Position numbers and translations under genes: made by a program
In this document: piece after piece, positions 37,250-45,215 of the stretch
Numbering within the stretch: position 1 is the first letter of the stretch
How the letters are laid out: each line of letters starts with the position of its first letter
The notes under the pieces: model-generated
What the model was told of the DNA's origin: nothing
Database searches by the model: none
Seen by the model: only the letters and a program-made list of their open reading frames with translations
Assembly (NCBI RefSeq): GCF_000513275.1
Contig: NZ_CBVJ010000017.1
Span: 1 to 64,000 of the forward strand
Length of the DNA stretch: 64,000 bases
Direction: 5' to 3'
Source: Paenibacillus gorillae
Lineage (GTDB): Bacteria; Bacillota; Bacilli; Paenibacillales; Paenibacillaceae

Positions 37250-40021
37250 TTGCGGGGCTATACCTACAAAATTTATAAACCAGGCGTTGATGAGCAAGGC
37301 AGAAGCGGGCATGGCAACGCTTCGGATGGCGTCTCACAGCCATTTGGTTCTACATTCGGCAATGGCACAGCTCATGGCGAATCCGCTTCTTCCGGTTCCG
37401 GGTCTGATTCCGGCTCTAGGCGATACGGGCGGGATGAACTGGAGGAGATGACGACGCATCAGCTGCGACGCATCTGCCACGAGGAGCGGCTGGTCAAAGG
37501 CGTTGTGGAGTCGCAGGATCGCGGCGAGCTGATTCGGACCGTGTTGAAATATCGGGGAGCTGCCGAGCGCCTATTCATCCGCAACTTGCGGGATGGCGGG
37601 ATCCAGCGTATCGAGCATGCGCTGCGAAGCTATTTGAACAGTCCGCAGCTTGGGGCGGAAACGATTCAGGTGCCGGCCAAGCTGACCTTATATGCCGGTC
37701 TAAGATTGGACGGGAGCGACGGCTACCGCGTTCGCACGGGGCAGGCGGCCGGGATCGGCGAATCGAATGTACTGATCGTGAACGAGCGGGATGAGCTATG
37801 CGGCATTATGAATCTGGTCAAGGACGAGAGGGAACCGGGCGCTTATATGCTTCAGTTCGATAAGCAGACGGAGCTGAGCCGGACGTCTAACCGTAATTAT
37901 AGCCTGTTGTTTTTCCGTAAGCAGGATTCGGATTATTTGTACAAAGCGTATTACAGCGAAAGACCGATGCCTCCGACCAATCTGCATTATTGGCGATTGC
38001 CGGTAGCCGAGCTGGATATACGTCAATTGGAGGCTACGCAAGCGGTACTTGCTATTGACTTCGGTACTTCCAATACTACGGCTGGCGCCTATCTGGACCA
38101 TGGGTATATCGCTTCGCCGAGCAGGCATGATTTGCTGAACGGGAGCTTGAAGCTTGGTGCGATTAATTATGTGTCATTCGCTAATGATCGCGGCAATTGG
38201 ATCGAAATGCTGCCGACGGCAATTGGTGTGACAGACTGTTCCAATCCTTCGGCAATTGTCTATTGCTACGGCTATGAGGCGTTACGCCAATTAAAGAAAA
38301 ACGGCTACGCCAGCCGGGCATCCGTCTTCCTGGGCATGAAGCGCTGGGTGAACGGAAGGGACAAGCTGGAGGAAGTAACCGACGTTCACGGCAATACGGC
38401 AACGGTTAAGCGCGGCGATATTATTCGAGCGTATTTGCTGCATGTGATCGAGACGGCCGAGCATCGCTTCAAGTGCCGGTTCAATCAGCTGCATTTCACG
38501 ACGCCGGTTAAGCTGAAGGAATCATTCCTGGAAATGTTCACCGCTATCCTGCCGGAGTACGAGATTGAACGGGAGCATGCGGTAGATGAAGGAATGGCGG
38601 TGCTGTACAACACCATCGCCGATCAGATCGAGGGGAACCGATATATTGACGGAGAAACGTATGATGCTCTCGTCATCGATTGCGGCGGCGGAACGACGGA
38701 TTTGTCCTCCTGCCGGTTCCAGATCGAGGAGGGGCGTATTTCCTATAAAATCGATATCCGCACCGCCTATGAGAATGGCGATACCAACTTCGGCGGCAAT
38801 AATCTCACCTATCGGGTGATGCAATATATGAAAATCGCATTCGCCGACTATTATGCAGGCATCCGTTCTGGCGGGGATATCGATGAATTGATTAAAGCAG
38901 CCGGTGTTGATCTGTTCCGTTATGTGGATGAACAGGGAACGGCGAAGGTGTACGAGGTGCTGGAACGCCGCTATGCCGAAGCCGAGCGGGTACTGCCTAC
39001 GAGATTCAGAGAATACGAGAATCGTACGGGAGACGAGTATTGGCGGGTGCGCCGCAACTTTTATTTTTTGTGGGAGCTGGCCGAGGCGATGAAGATTGAG
39101 TTTTTCCGCCGGACGAGCATCGTGCGCCGAAGATTCGAAGCTGAGCGGACTTCGCGCTCTTCAGGCGTACTGGACAATGATCTGCATGTGACACCGGTCG
39201 AGCGATGGAGCTTGTCGCTTCGGGGGGAGGACGGGCGCTTGTCCGATCGTCACGACAGCCCGGATATCGTGTTCACGGTCAATGAAATGACGAAGCTGCT
39301 GAAATCGGATATTTATGCGGTCATAAGCAAGTTTCTCGAGGGCTTCTATTTGGACGGAAGGCTGCAACAGTATCAAATCTTGAAGCTGACGGGACAATCC
39401 TGTCGGATTGACGTCTTCCGCGAGGCGCTTAAGGAATTTGTACCGGGACGAAGCATCGAATTCCGTCAGCGCTCAGAGGATGCAGATAAGGTGCCTGATT
39501 TGAAGCTAAGCTGCTTGAGAGGCTCGATTCGCTATTTGACTGCGCGCAAGCTCGGACAGATCGAAGCGAATATAACACGGATCGCGCCGGTTGTTCCATA
39601 TACCGTAACCGCGTTTACTCATCAAGGTGGCGAGAAGGTGCTCATTAACAGCATGGAGCGGTTGAGCGGGTTGCGAGGTGGCGTTTCTAGGCCGAAAGCG
39701 GTGTCCGAAGTGGAGTTCTATTTGAAAGGCGGGGATGAGCGCATGCTCCGCAAGTATGTGTATGCCAACCACGCCGACAGCTATAAGCCAGTGCTGTATG
39801 AAGAGATTGCCGGCTTTTATGGCGATCAAATTCCGCAAGAGGAGACAGATACGATCGTCAATGGAGAGTCGAAGTTTTTCGTCGTGACGGGAGACAATCA
39901 GTGGGGGTTCTTCATCGTGCCAGTCGCACGGGTGAACGAGCAGCTGCAGCTGGGCGAGAAACGGCTGTTCACGTTCGAGGATGACCTGTCAGAGCTGGAT
40001 TTCTTCGACGGAATGAAATAG
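37250..40021 (+). CDS. Large Hsp70 (DnaK)-like protein with SAP-like N-terminal helix
   Basis: Residues 62-95 (EMTTHQLRRICHEERLVKG) look like a SAP/Rho-N helix-extended-helix. The Hsp70-type ATPase domain follows: phosphate-1 loop AVLAIDFGTSNTTAGAYL near residue 267, adenosine-domain DALVIDCGGGTTDLSSC near 471, and GDTNFGGNNLTYRVMQYM. A C-terminal 300 residues has no clear substrate-binding domain. The 923-residue length exceeds DnaK (about 610-640). It starts at TTG 37250 after GGAGAAGGAGGAGGAGCG. Together with the J-domain gene upstream it suggests a dedicated chaperone pair instead of the ClpV disaggregase of type VI systems. Confidence 0.8.
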   Translation: MRGYTYKIYKPGVDEQGRSGHGNASDGVSQPFGSTFGNGTAHGESASSGSGSDSGSRRYGRDELEEMTTHQLRRICHEERLVKGVVESQDRGELIRTVLKYRGAAERLFIRNLRDGGIQRIEHALRSYLNSPQLGAETIQVPAKLTLYAGLRLDGSDGYRVRTGQAAGIGESNVLIVNERDELCGIMNLVKDEREPGAYMLQFDKQTELSRTSNRNYSLLFFRKQDSDYLYKAYYSERPMPPTNLHYWRLPVAELDIRQLEATQAVLAIDFGTSNTTAGAYLDHGYIASPSRHDLLNGSLKLGAINYVSFANDRGNWIEMLPTAIGVTDCSNPSAIVYCYGYEALRQLKKNGYASRASVFLGMKRWVNGRDKLEEVTDVHGNTATVKRGDIIRAYLLHVIETAEHRFKCRFNQLHFTTPVKLKESFLEMFTAILPEYEIEREHAVDEGMAVLYNTIADQIEGNRYIDGETYDALVIDCGGGTTDLSSCRFQIEEGRISYKIDIRTAYENGDTNFGGNNLTYRVMQYMKIAFADYYAGIRSGGDIDELIKAAGVDLFRYVDEQGTAKVYEVLERRYAEAERVLPTRFREYENRTGDEYWRVRRNFYFLWELAEAMKIEFFRRTSIVRRRFEAERTSRSSGVLDNDLHVTPVERWSLSLRGEDGRLSDRHDSPDIVFTVNEMTKLLKSDIYAVISKFLEGFYLDGRLQQYQILKLTGQSCRIDVFREALKEFVPGRSIEFRQRSEDADKVPDLKLSCLRGSIRYLTARKLGQIEANITRIAPVVPYTVTAFTHQGGEKVLINSMERLSGLRGGVSRPKAVSEVEFYLKGGDERMLRKYVYANHADSYKPVLYEEIAGFYGDQIPQEETDTIVNGESKFFVVTGDNQWGFFIVPVARVNEQLQLGEKRLFTFEDDLSELDFFDGMK

Positions 40022-40037
40022 AGAGGAGGCTGCATTT

Positions 40038-40877
40038 ATGTTCATCGATCGGTACCCGAGTTTTACGAAGGGGCGGATTCTGAAGACGGAGATGCTGGAC
40101 AGTCTTCGGGATTATCCGCGTCATATGCTGGATATTTATTATGCGGGCTATTCGGACGGTATTCTGACAGGCGCAGATATATCGGTCGGAGAGCATACGC
40201 TGACGATTAGCCGGGGAATTGTCAAATATGGCGGCAGGCTATACGTGCTGGAACAGGAGCAGGAGCTGCGCTATGAATCGACAGGCCGGGAAACGGTCAT
40301 TAAGATCCGTTTCGCCGAGGAGCCGGTTGTCCGAAGCGATATGACTGCTTATACGGCTGATATTGTGCTGGATGAGAATGCCGTCCAGCGGCAAGGCGAG
40401 CTTGAGCTTGGACGATTCAAGCTTAAGCAAGGGGCAAGACTGCGGATGAATTATGAAAGCTTCCGCGACATGTCGACAGAGTACAACACGCTGCAGTTCG
40501 TCCATGTACGGTATTCGGGATACGCTCAGAGCACGATGGCTCCCATTATTATGCGCAGGTACGCCGACGAGCTGCTGCGCAGCGGCAGCAGCGATCCGTA
40601 TGACATCGCCTTCGCGATGCTGATCTTGAATGAGGGAACGGCGGCCTTTTCAGTCATTGAGCATTATGTTTCAAATCGGCTAGGGGCTGATCGCAGACCT
40701 ATGGACAATGCGCAGCTGTATGCGAGCTTGCGCCGCATATTGGATCATGCCGCTTCCCGAAGCGGGGAGCGTTTCAGCCGGGGCGGTGATTTGCGGCCTC
40801 GGGGGGATGCAGCGGGTGCTGGTGGATTAGGGATTAGCGCAGGTGGTCATTATTCAGAAGTAGAAATGGAGGAATGA
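40038..40877 (+). CDS. Unrecognised 279-residue beta-rich protein of the injection locus
   Basis: The N-terminal half is beta-rich (SDGILTGADISVGEHTLTIS, then GIVKYGGRLYVLEQEQELRY), a pattern seen in phage receptor-binding or baseplate shell domains, and the C-terminal part is helical ending in a Gly/Arg-rich tail (RGGDLRPRGDAAGAGGLG). AGAGGAGGCTGC precedes ATG 40038. No membrane segment or signal. The arrangement, beta-shell followed by helices, is like the general plan of TssK, but I cannot show homology. It lies between the Hsp70-like gene and the Eag-like gene. Confidence 0.55.
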   Translation: MFIDRYPSFTKGRILKTEMLDSLRDYPRHMLDIYYAGYSDGILTGADISVGEHTLTISRGIVKYGGRLYVLEQEQELRYESTGRETVIKIRFAEEPVVRSDMTAYTADIVLDENAVQRQGELELGRFKLKQGARLRMNYESFRDMSTEYNTLQFVHVRYSGYAQSTMAPIIMRRYADELLRSGSSDPYDIAFAMLILNEGTAAFSVIEHYVSNRLGADRRPMDNAQLYASLRRILDHAASRSGERFSRGGDLRPRGDAAGAGGLGISAGGHYSEVEMEE

Positions 40878-40881
40878 CAAA

Positions 40882-41520
40882 ATGAGCTATATGGATGAGA
40901 AAATCATTGCCATGATGAATGAGCTAGATAACGTTGGAACAGAGAAGGCGGTTGACCGCCAGAATCAGAAAGAGAAGCCGGATGTTCGGCAGCCTTTAGT
41001 TCGGATTGGCTCAGAGATGATGTCATTTATGAGTCAAAGCTTGCTTGATGATCGGATCATCGTCTATATGCCTAAGTCGTTCAAATTGATGACGCCGAAG
41101 GCCGCCGCAATTAAATACCCGTCGGAGCGCCGCCCTCAGTTTATATTCACCAACGATGCCGGGTCGATTAACCTAACGTTCAATTATACGATTAATCCGC
41201 TGTATGAAGAGGACATTGAGGTATTTAAAGAAGAGATGGTCAGCATGCTGCAGCGGATGCAGCCGATCCTCCAATGGTACGAAGATGGAGTGAAGGAATA
41301 CGAAGGACATTCGATAGGCTATTGTGAATTTTTAACCCCCGCTATGAACGTGAATGTCTATAATCTGATGTTCTTCGTGTCATTGGAGGATCGAGCTTTA
41401 TTGTGCAGTTTTAACTGCACCGAGGATGAAAAGGAAGACTGGAAGGAAATAGCCAAAGGCATGATGGATACCCTTCAGTTGAACCGAAATCAAAGTGAAA
41501 GTGGAGGAAGCGAAGAATGA
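40882..41520 (+). CDS. DcrB/Eag-like small protein (DUF1795-type fold candidate)
   Basis: The 212-residue protein starts after GGAGGAATGACAAA and has a central stretch typical of the DcrB/DUF1795 fold: VYMPKSFKLMTPKAAAIKYP, NLTFNYTINPLY, then SIGYCEFLTPAMNVNVYNLM and CSFNCTEDEKEDWKEIAKG. In type VI systems Eag (DUF1795) proteins are chaperones that hold the membrane segments of spike-linked toxins and load them on VgrG. Here the gene lies immediately before vgrG1, overlapping its start, and the toxin gene downstream has hydrophobic stretches. The family call is by pattern. Confidence 0.6.
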   Translation: MSYMDEKIIAMMNELDNVGTEKAVDRQNQKEKPDVRQPLVRIGSEMMSFMSQSLLDDRIIVYMPKSFKLMTPKAAAIKYPSERRPQFIFTNDAGSINLTFNYTINPLYEEDIEVFKEEMVSMLQRMQPILQWYEDGVKEYEGHSIGYCEFLTPAMNVNVYNLMFFVSLEDRALLCSFNCTEDEKEDWKEIAKGMMDTLQLNRNQSESGGSEE

Positions 41521-42941
41521 CACAATCCGTTATCACTTACCAGAACTTAAAGATCAGTCCGTACGGGCTGGTCAATTTGCAACAGCTTAGCATCAAGAAA
41601 AAACTGAACGAGCATGCCTATGTGAAATTTACCGGAATTGTACCGGAGGAGAAAAAAGACAGCTATATCGAGATGACCGGTCCCAACACGCAAATTGAAA
41701 TAAGCCAAGTGGATGAAGAAGGTGCGTTATCACCGTTGTTTTGCGGGATTGTCCTCAGTATTGAAATTAAAGTGATCCGAGGCATCTACTACATGGAGGT
41801 AGAGGGCGTGTCGCATAGCTACAAGCTGGATACGAAAAAGAAAAGCCGCTCTTTTCAAAACCCAAACCTCACATATCCTGCGTTATTAGAAAAAATAAGC
41901 AAAGAATATCCAGGATTAGAAGTGATGGATGCGGCAACGAATGGCGGAGGCATTGGAAAATTCACTCTGCAGTATCAAGAGACGGATTGGCAGTTTCTTA
42001 AACGTCTGGCTTCCCGTATGCATACAAGCTTGATGCCTGCAACTGTATTTGACAGCCCCAAGTTTTATTTTGGCGTATTCGAGAGCAGTGCCAAGGCAGA
42101 GCTTGATAATTATCATTATGAAGTTAATAAGAAAATGTCGGAATTCCGTTACTTCAGCGAGCAGGAGGGAGCGGATGTTGAGGATCGGGATTTTATTTTT
42201 TATGAGGTTGAAACCGATAAAGTGCTCGATCTTGGACATGTCGTTGCTTTTAAAGGAAAGCAGCTCTATGTACGGGAGGCTGTCTCGGAGATGACTGCTG
42301 GACTGCTCAAGCACCGGTATACGCTTTGCTCGCATCGCGGGTTAAGGCATAGCGTTCTCTACAATGAATTGTTGATTGGAGCCTCCATACAGGGTGAGGT
42401 CATAAGCGTAACGGGTGACAAAGTTCAAGTCCATCTCCAGATCGATAAAGAACAGAGTAAAGCAGAGGCTCACGCATTTCCGTATTCATCTGTCTATTCC
42501 GCAGAAGGAAACAGCGGTTGGTATTGTATGCCGGAGACCGGGGACCACGTGCTGGTCTATTTTCCAAGCAATAAAGAAGAAGAAGGGGTCGCCAACGGAT
42601 CGGTACGACAAAATTCGGAAGATGGCGGCCATAACAAGCTGGGTAATCCGGATATGAAATATTTCCGTACTGCCTCCGGCAAGGAACTGCTGATGGGGCC
42701 CGATGAGATTGTTGTCACGGCTAAGGATGGCGAAATTTTTATTCGTATTAGCGATAAAACGGGAATTGAAATACAGAGCAGCAAGCCGATTAAACTGACG
42801 GCTGCCGAAGATATTACGATGGATGCCGGACGGAACCTGATCATTTCGGCAAAAGATGAAATCTATCTGAATTGCAAAGAAAGTGAAATTACTTTGAATG
42901 GAAATACGACCATAGTAGGTACGGAATTGAAGACAAACTAA
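41517..42941 (+). CDS. VgrG/gpD-like spike protein 1
   Basis: The 474-residue protein overlaps the preceding stop by four bases. It has a gpD/gp27-like hub region (ITYQNLKISPYGLVNLQQLS, LFCGIVLSIEIKVIRGIYYM, QYQETDWQFLKRLASRM), then the gp5-type OB fold near residues 287-365 (GEVISVTGDKVQVHLQID, SSVYSAEGNSGWYCMPETGD), and a short beta-helix end (DITMDAGRNLIISAKDEIYL, CKESEITLNGNT). It lacks any toxin extension and is therefore a structural spike. The toxin-bearing copy (45216-48314) shares all three regions. Confidence 0.88.
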   Translation: MTQSVITYQNLKISPYGLVNLQQLSIKKKLNEHAYVKFTGIVPEEKKDSYIEMTGPNTQIEISQVDEEGALSPLFCGIVLSIEIKVIRGIYYMEVEGVSHSYKLDTKKKSRSFQNPNLTYPALLEKISKEYPGLEVMDAATNGGGIGKFTLQYQETDWQFLKRLASRMHTSLMPATVFDSPKFYFGVFESSAKAELDNYHYEVNKKMSEFRYFSEQEGADVEDRDFIFYEVETDKVLDLGHVVAFKGKQLYVREAVSEMTAGLLKHRYTLCSHRGLRHSVLYNELLIGASIQGEVISVTGDKVQVHLQIDKEQSKAEAHAFPYSSVYSAEGNSGWYCMPETGDHVLVYFPSNKEEEGVANGSVRQNSEDGGHNKLGNPDMKYFRTASGKELLMGPDEIVVTAKDGEIFIRISDKTGIEIQSSKPIKLTAAEDITMDAGRNLIISAKDEIYLNCKESEITLNGNTTIVGTELKTN

Positions 42942-42984
42942 ATGGCAGTCTCGAAGAACGAATCGATAGAAAAGAGGTGAGATT

Positions 42985-44199
42985 TTGATTCAGAAGCATA
43001 CCTTGCAGCATTTCATGGAGCAGGTGGTTGATCCCAGTCGTACGACAGTCTTGCTCGCCTTAGAAATGATGTTTCAGGAGCATCGCGAGGCGTTCGAGGA
43101 ATCTTTCTTGGCCTCGTTTCGTCAGATTTGCCGTGATCTTCAGGAGCAGCAGCGCACGGGAGTGAAGGCGAAGATCGGCTATATCACCTACTCTATGCTG
43201 CGAACAGAAATCGCGGAAGGGAGATTTGGTTATTTAGTAGAGGCAACCGACCGTCATTGGTTTCTCGATCGTCACCCTTGCCGCTATGAATATGAAGCAG
43301 ATTGGGCGCTGCGGGCTTTTAAGCTGCTAGAGGAAGAGTTGGAAAAGGGAAGTGTGAATTATCCCGCAGTCCTGACACGAATAAAGCTGGAGAAGCTGCT
43401 GCTGCAAGAAGCGCGGTATATTCATGCCTATGTTGTGGCGCTGCTTCGTTTCGTTATGCCGCGTGCCGTTCAACTGCCCGAGTTCCAAGCGCTTCAATTA
43501 GAAGAAGAGTTTGAAGTGCGGGCGGGGGAGTATATGGATGCGAGCGAAGCGGTGTACAAATCGTATCAACGAACCCGAGATGCAGTAGAAATTCGTGAGT
43601 GGCTGGAGGAGAAGAATGAGCATGATTATATGCATGAAGCCTTCGACGATCTCGACTTGTCCGGAGGCGACTATAGCGGGACGGATTTTCGCTATTCTTC
43701 TTTTAATAACAATGACTTAGCGCAAAGCCGATTCAACCGCTGCATTCTTGTAGGCACCCGGTGGAAGGGAAGCATGCTTGCGGGAGTTGATTTCTCAGAA
43801 AGCTTGCTGGTTGGGGCAGATTACAGCAACTGCAATTTGCAAGCTTCTTTGTTCCGCCGGGTCGAAGGCGTGGCCACCAGACCGGAGTCACTGGTCCTGT
43901 TTGCACCCGGAACCGAGCCTCCTAATTTCCAGAGCTGTTCCTTAGCCGGAGCGGATCTGAGTGAATCGTTCTTGTCCGGCAGTGATTTTACCGGTGCAAA
44001 TCTGGAAAATGCCAGCTTTCAACAAACGCTGCTGGATGGGGCTAATTTCATCGGTGCTAATTTGAAGAACACCGATTTCACAGGAGCTAGTCTGGAAGGT
44101 GCGTTGTTCTCTCGGGAAGTTGTCCCTTCGTTGCATCTCAGTGAGGAGCAGCAGAAGGAAATCTATGTCGAGTGGCCAAACGAGGGGGTAATGCCGTGA
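42985..44199 (+). CDS. Pentapeptide-repeat protein of the spike cassette
   Basis: The 404-residue protein begins at TTG after AAAAGAGGTGAGATT. Residues 1-210 are helical and unassigned (LQEQQRTGVKAKIGYITYSM). The second half is a pentapeptide beta-helix with A(D/N)LxX repeats: DLSGGDYSGTDFRYSSFNNN, CSLAGADLSESFLSGSDFTG, ANLENASFQQTLLDGANFIG and ANLKNTDFTGASLEGALF. In Gram-negative type VI clusters pentapeptide proteins lie next to VgrG and act as spike adaptors. It overlaps the next start, so it is one transcript. Confidence 0.8.
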   Translation: MIQKHTLQHFMEQVVDPSRTTVLLALEMMFQEHREAFEESFLASFRQICRDLQEQQRTGVKAKIGYITYSMLRTEIAEGRFGYLVEATDRHWFLDRHPCRYEYEADWALRAFKLLEEELEKGSVNYPAVLTRIKLEKLLLQEARYIHAYVVALLRFVMPRAVQLPEFQALQLEEEFEVRAGEYMDASEAVYKSYQRTRDAVEIREWLEEKNEHDYMHEAFDDLDLSGGDYSGTDFRYSSFNNNDLAQSRFNRCILVGTRWKGSMLAGVDFSESLLVGADYSNCNLQASLFRRVEGVATRPESLVLFAPGTEPPNFQSCSLAGADLSESFLSGSDFTGANLENASFQQTLLDGANFIGANLKNTDFTGASLEGALFSREVVPSLHLSEEQQKEIYVEWPNEGVMP

Positions 44200-44747
44200 A
44201 CTATTTTATTCTCTCACAGGATCAACGGATGAAAGATCCGATTGAGCTGATCGGCGTTTCCTCGGTTGTTCCTGCAGGTCTGTTGACGGAAGAAATCTTG
44301 GAGAAGCTCGGATCATCAAGCCTGCAGTTTGAAATGAAGGATAAGGAGAAGCCTTCTATTATCGATTATATCGAACGGCCAATACCGCTGTTCTCGGACC
44401 GGTTAAAAGCATTGGTCGAAAAGTTCGCTCCTCGGGCTTCGTACACCCCGGCTACACTAGTGCAGTTCAAAAGAATGAAACAGGAAGGCTTCTGGTTCAT
44501 TACACCGCCCTTGGTCGATTGTTTGTCGGAGCAAGCCGAGTTTCACCCGGACGGAACGTTGAAGCGGCTCATACTGGATGAATCTAAGATAGGAGCACAT
44601 TACCTGTTTCGCATCGCTGGTTTGCGAGAAATGATCATCGTCATACATCTGGCATTGGCTGAGAGTTTTCTTCGCAGAGACTTTGAAGGGATAGCGTTGC
44701 GAAAGGCCGTTCTGGCCCAATCATGGATGGGAGGCGACAAAGCATGA
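44196..44747 (+). CDS. Imm11-family (DUF1629-like) protein
   Basis: The 183-residue protein starts at a GTG four bases before the preceding stop, with GAGGGGG upstream. The pattern MNYFILSQD, IIDYIERPIPLFSDRLKALV, DCLSEQAEFHPDGTLKRLIL and FRIAGLREMIIVIHLALAES, ending SFLRRDFEGIALRKAVL, matches what I know of the Imm11/DUF1629 family of polymorphic-toxin immunity proteins. No toxin that it would obviously neutralise lies next to it apart from the VgrG2 toxin. It may be an accessory spike protein or an immunity to a lost toxin. Confidence 0.7.
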   Translation: MNYFILSQDQRMKDPIELIGVSSVVPAGLLTEEILEKLGSSSLQFEMKDKEKPSIIDYIERPIPLFSDRLKALVEKFAPRASYTPATLVQFKRMKQEGFWFITPPLVDCLSEQAEFHPDGTLKRLILDESKIGAHYLFRIAGLREMIIVIHLALAESFLRRDFEGIALRKAVLAQSWMGGDKA

Positions 44748-45181
44748 GCAGTCAAACTGATATTCAAGTCAATGATTCGAGTGAAGATCCCAAAAGCTAT
44801 GTCGTAGCTGGCGCGGTCTTAAGTTGCAACTCCGGAACCCAGTTAAGCCGGTTGAAGATGCCGTTAAGCCATGGTGTCTACATTAAAGATAACGCGCAGA
44901 TGAATGTAGATGACTACAAGTCTGGCGTGAATATTATGCCTTTTGGCTATTGCTGCAATCCGCAAAATCCGGCTGTTCAAAATGGGAGAGTGGATATTGA
45001 AGGCGTTAAAAAGGCGCCTTGCCTGCCTATAGTCGATATCGCCTGGCGAAATGGTAAAACGGATAAGCTGGTCGAAGGCAGCGCTGCTTTATTGGATCAT
45101 TGCACCACCTCCTGCATGCATGGCGGTGAAATATTTATTGTTGATAATGGTCAAAATCTGGGCGGAACCAAGATAGGATAA
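44744..45181 (+). CDS. PAAR-like DUF4280 spike-tip protein
   Basis: The 145-residue protein starts at ATG 44744, nine bases after GGGAGG; an earlier in-frame ATG has no ribosome binding site. DUF4280 pattern: YVVAGAVLSCNSGTQLSRLK, then SHGVYIKDNAQMNVDDYKSG, NIMPFGYCCNPQNPAV and LDHCTTSCMHGGEIFIVDNG, with several conserved cysteines and a His that could bind a metal. PAAR-like proteins cap the VgrG needle. It sits just before the toxin-bearing vgrG2. Confidence 0.85.
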   Translation: MSSQTDIQVNDSSEDPKSYVVAGAVLSCNSGTQLSRLKMPLSHGVYIKDNAQMNVDDYKSGVNIMPFGYCCNPQNPAVQNGRVDIEGVKKAPCLPIVDIAWRNGKTDKLVEGSAALLDHCTTSCMHGGEIFIVDNGQNLGGTKIG

Positions 45182-45215
45182 CCTTATCCCGTCATCGCCA
45201 GACAGGGGGAGAGAA

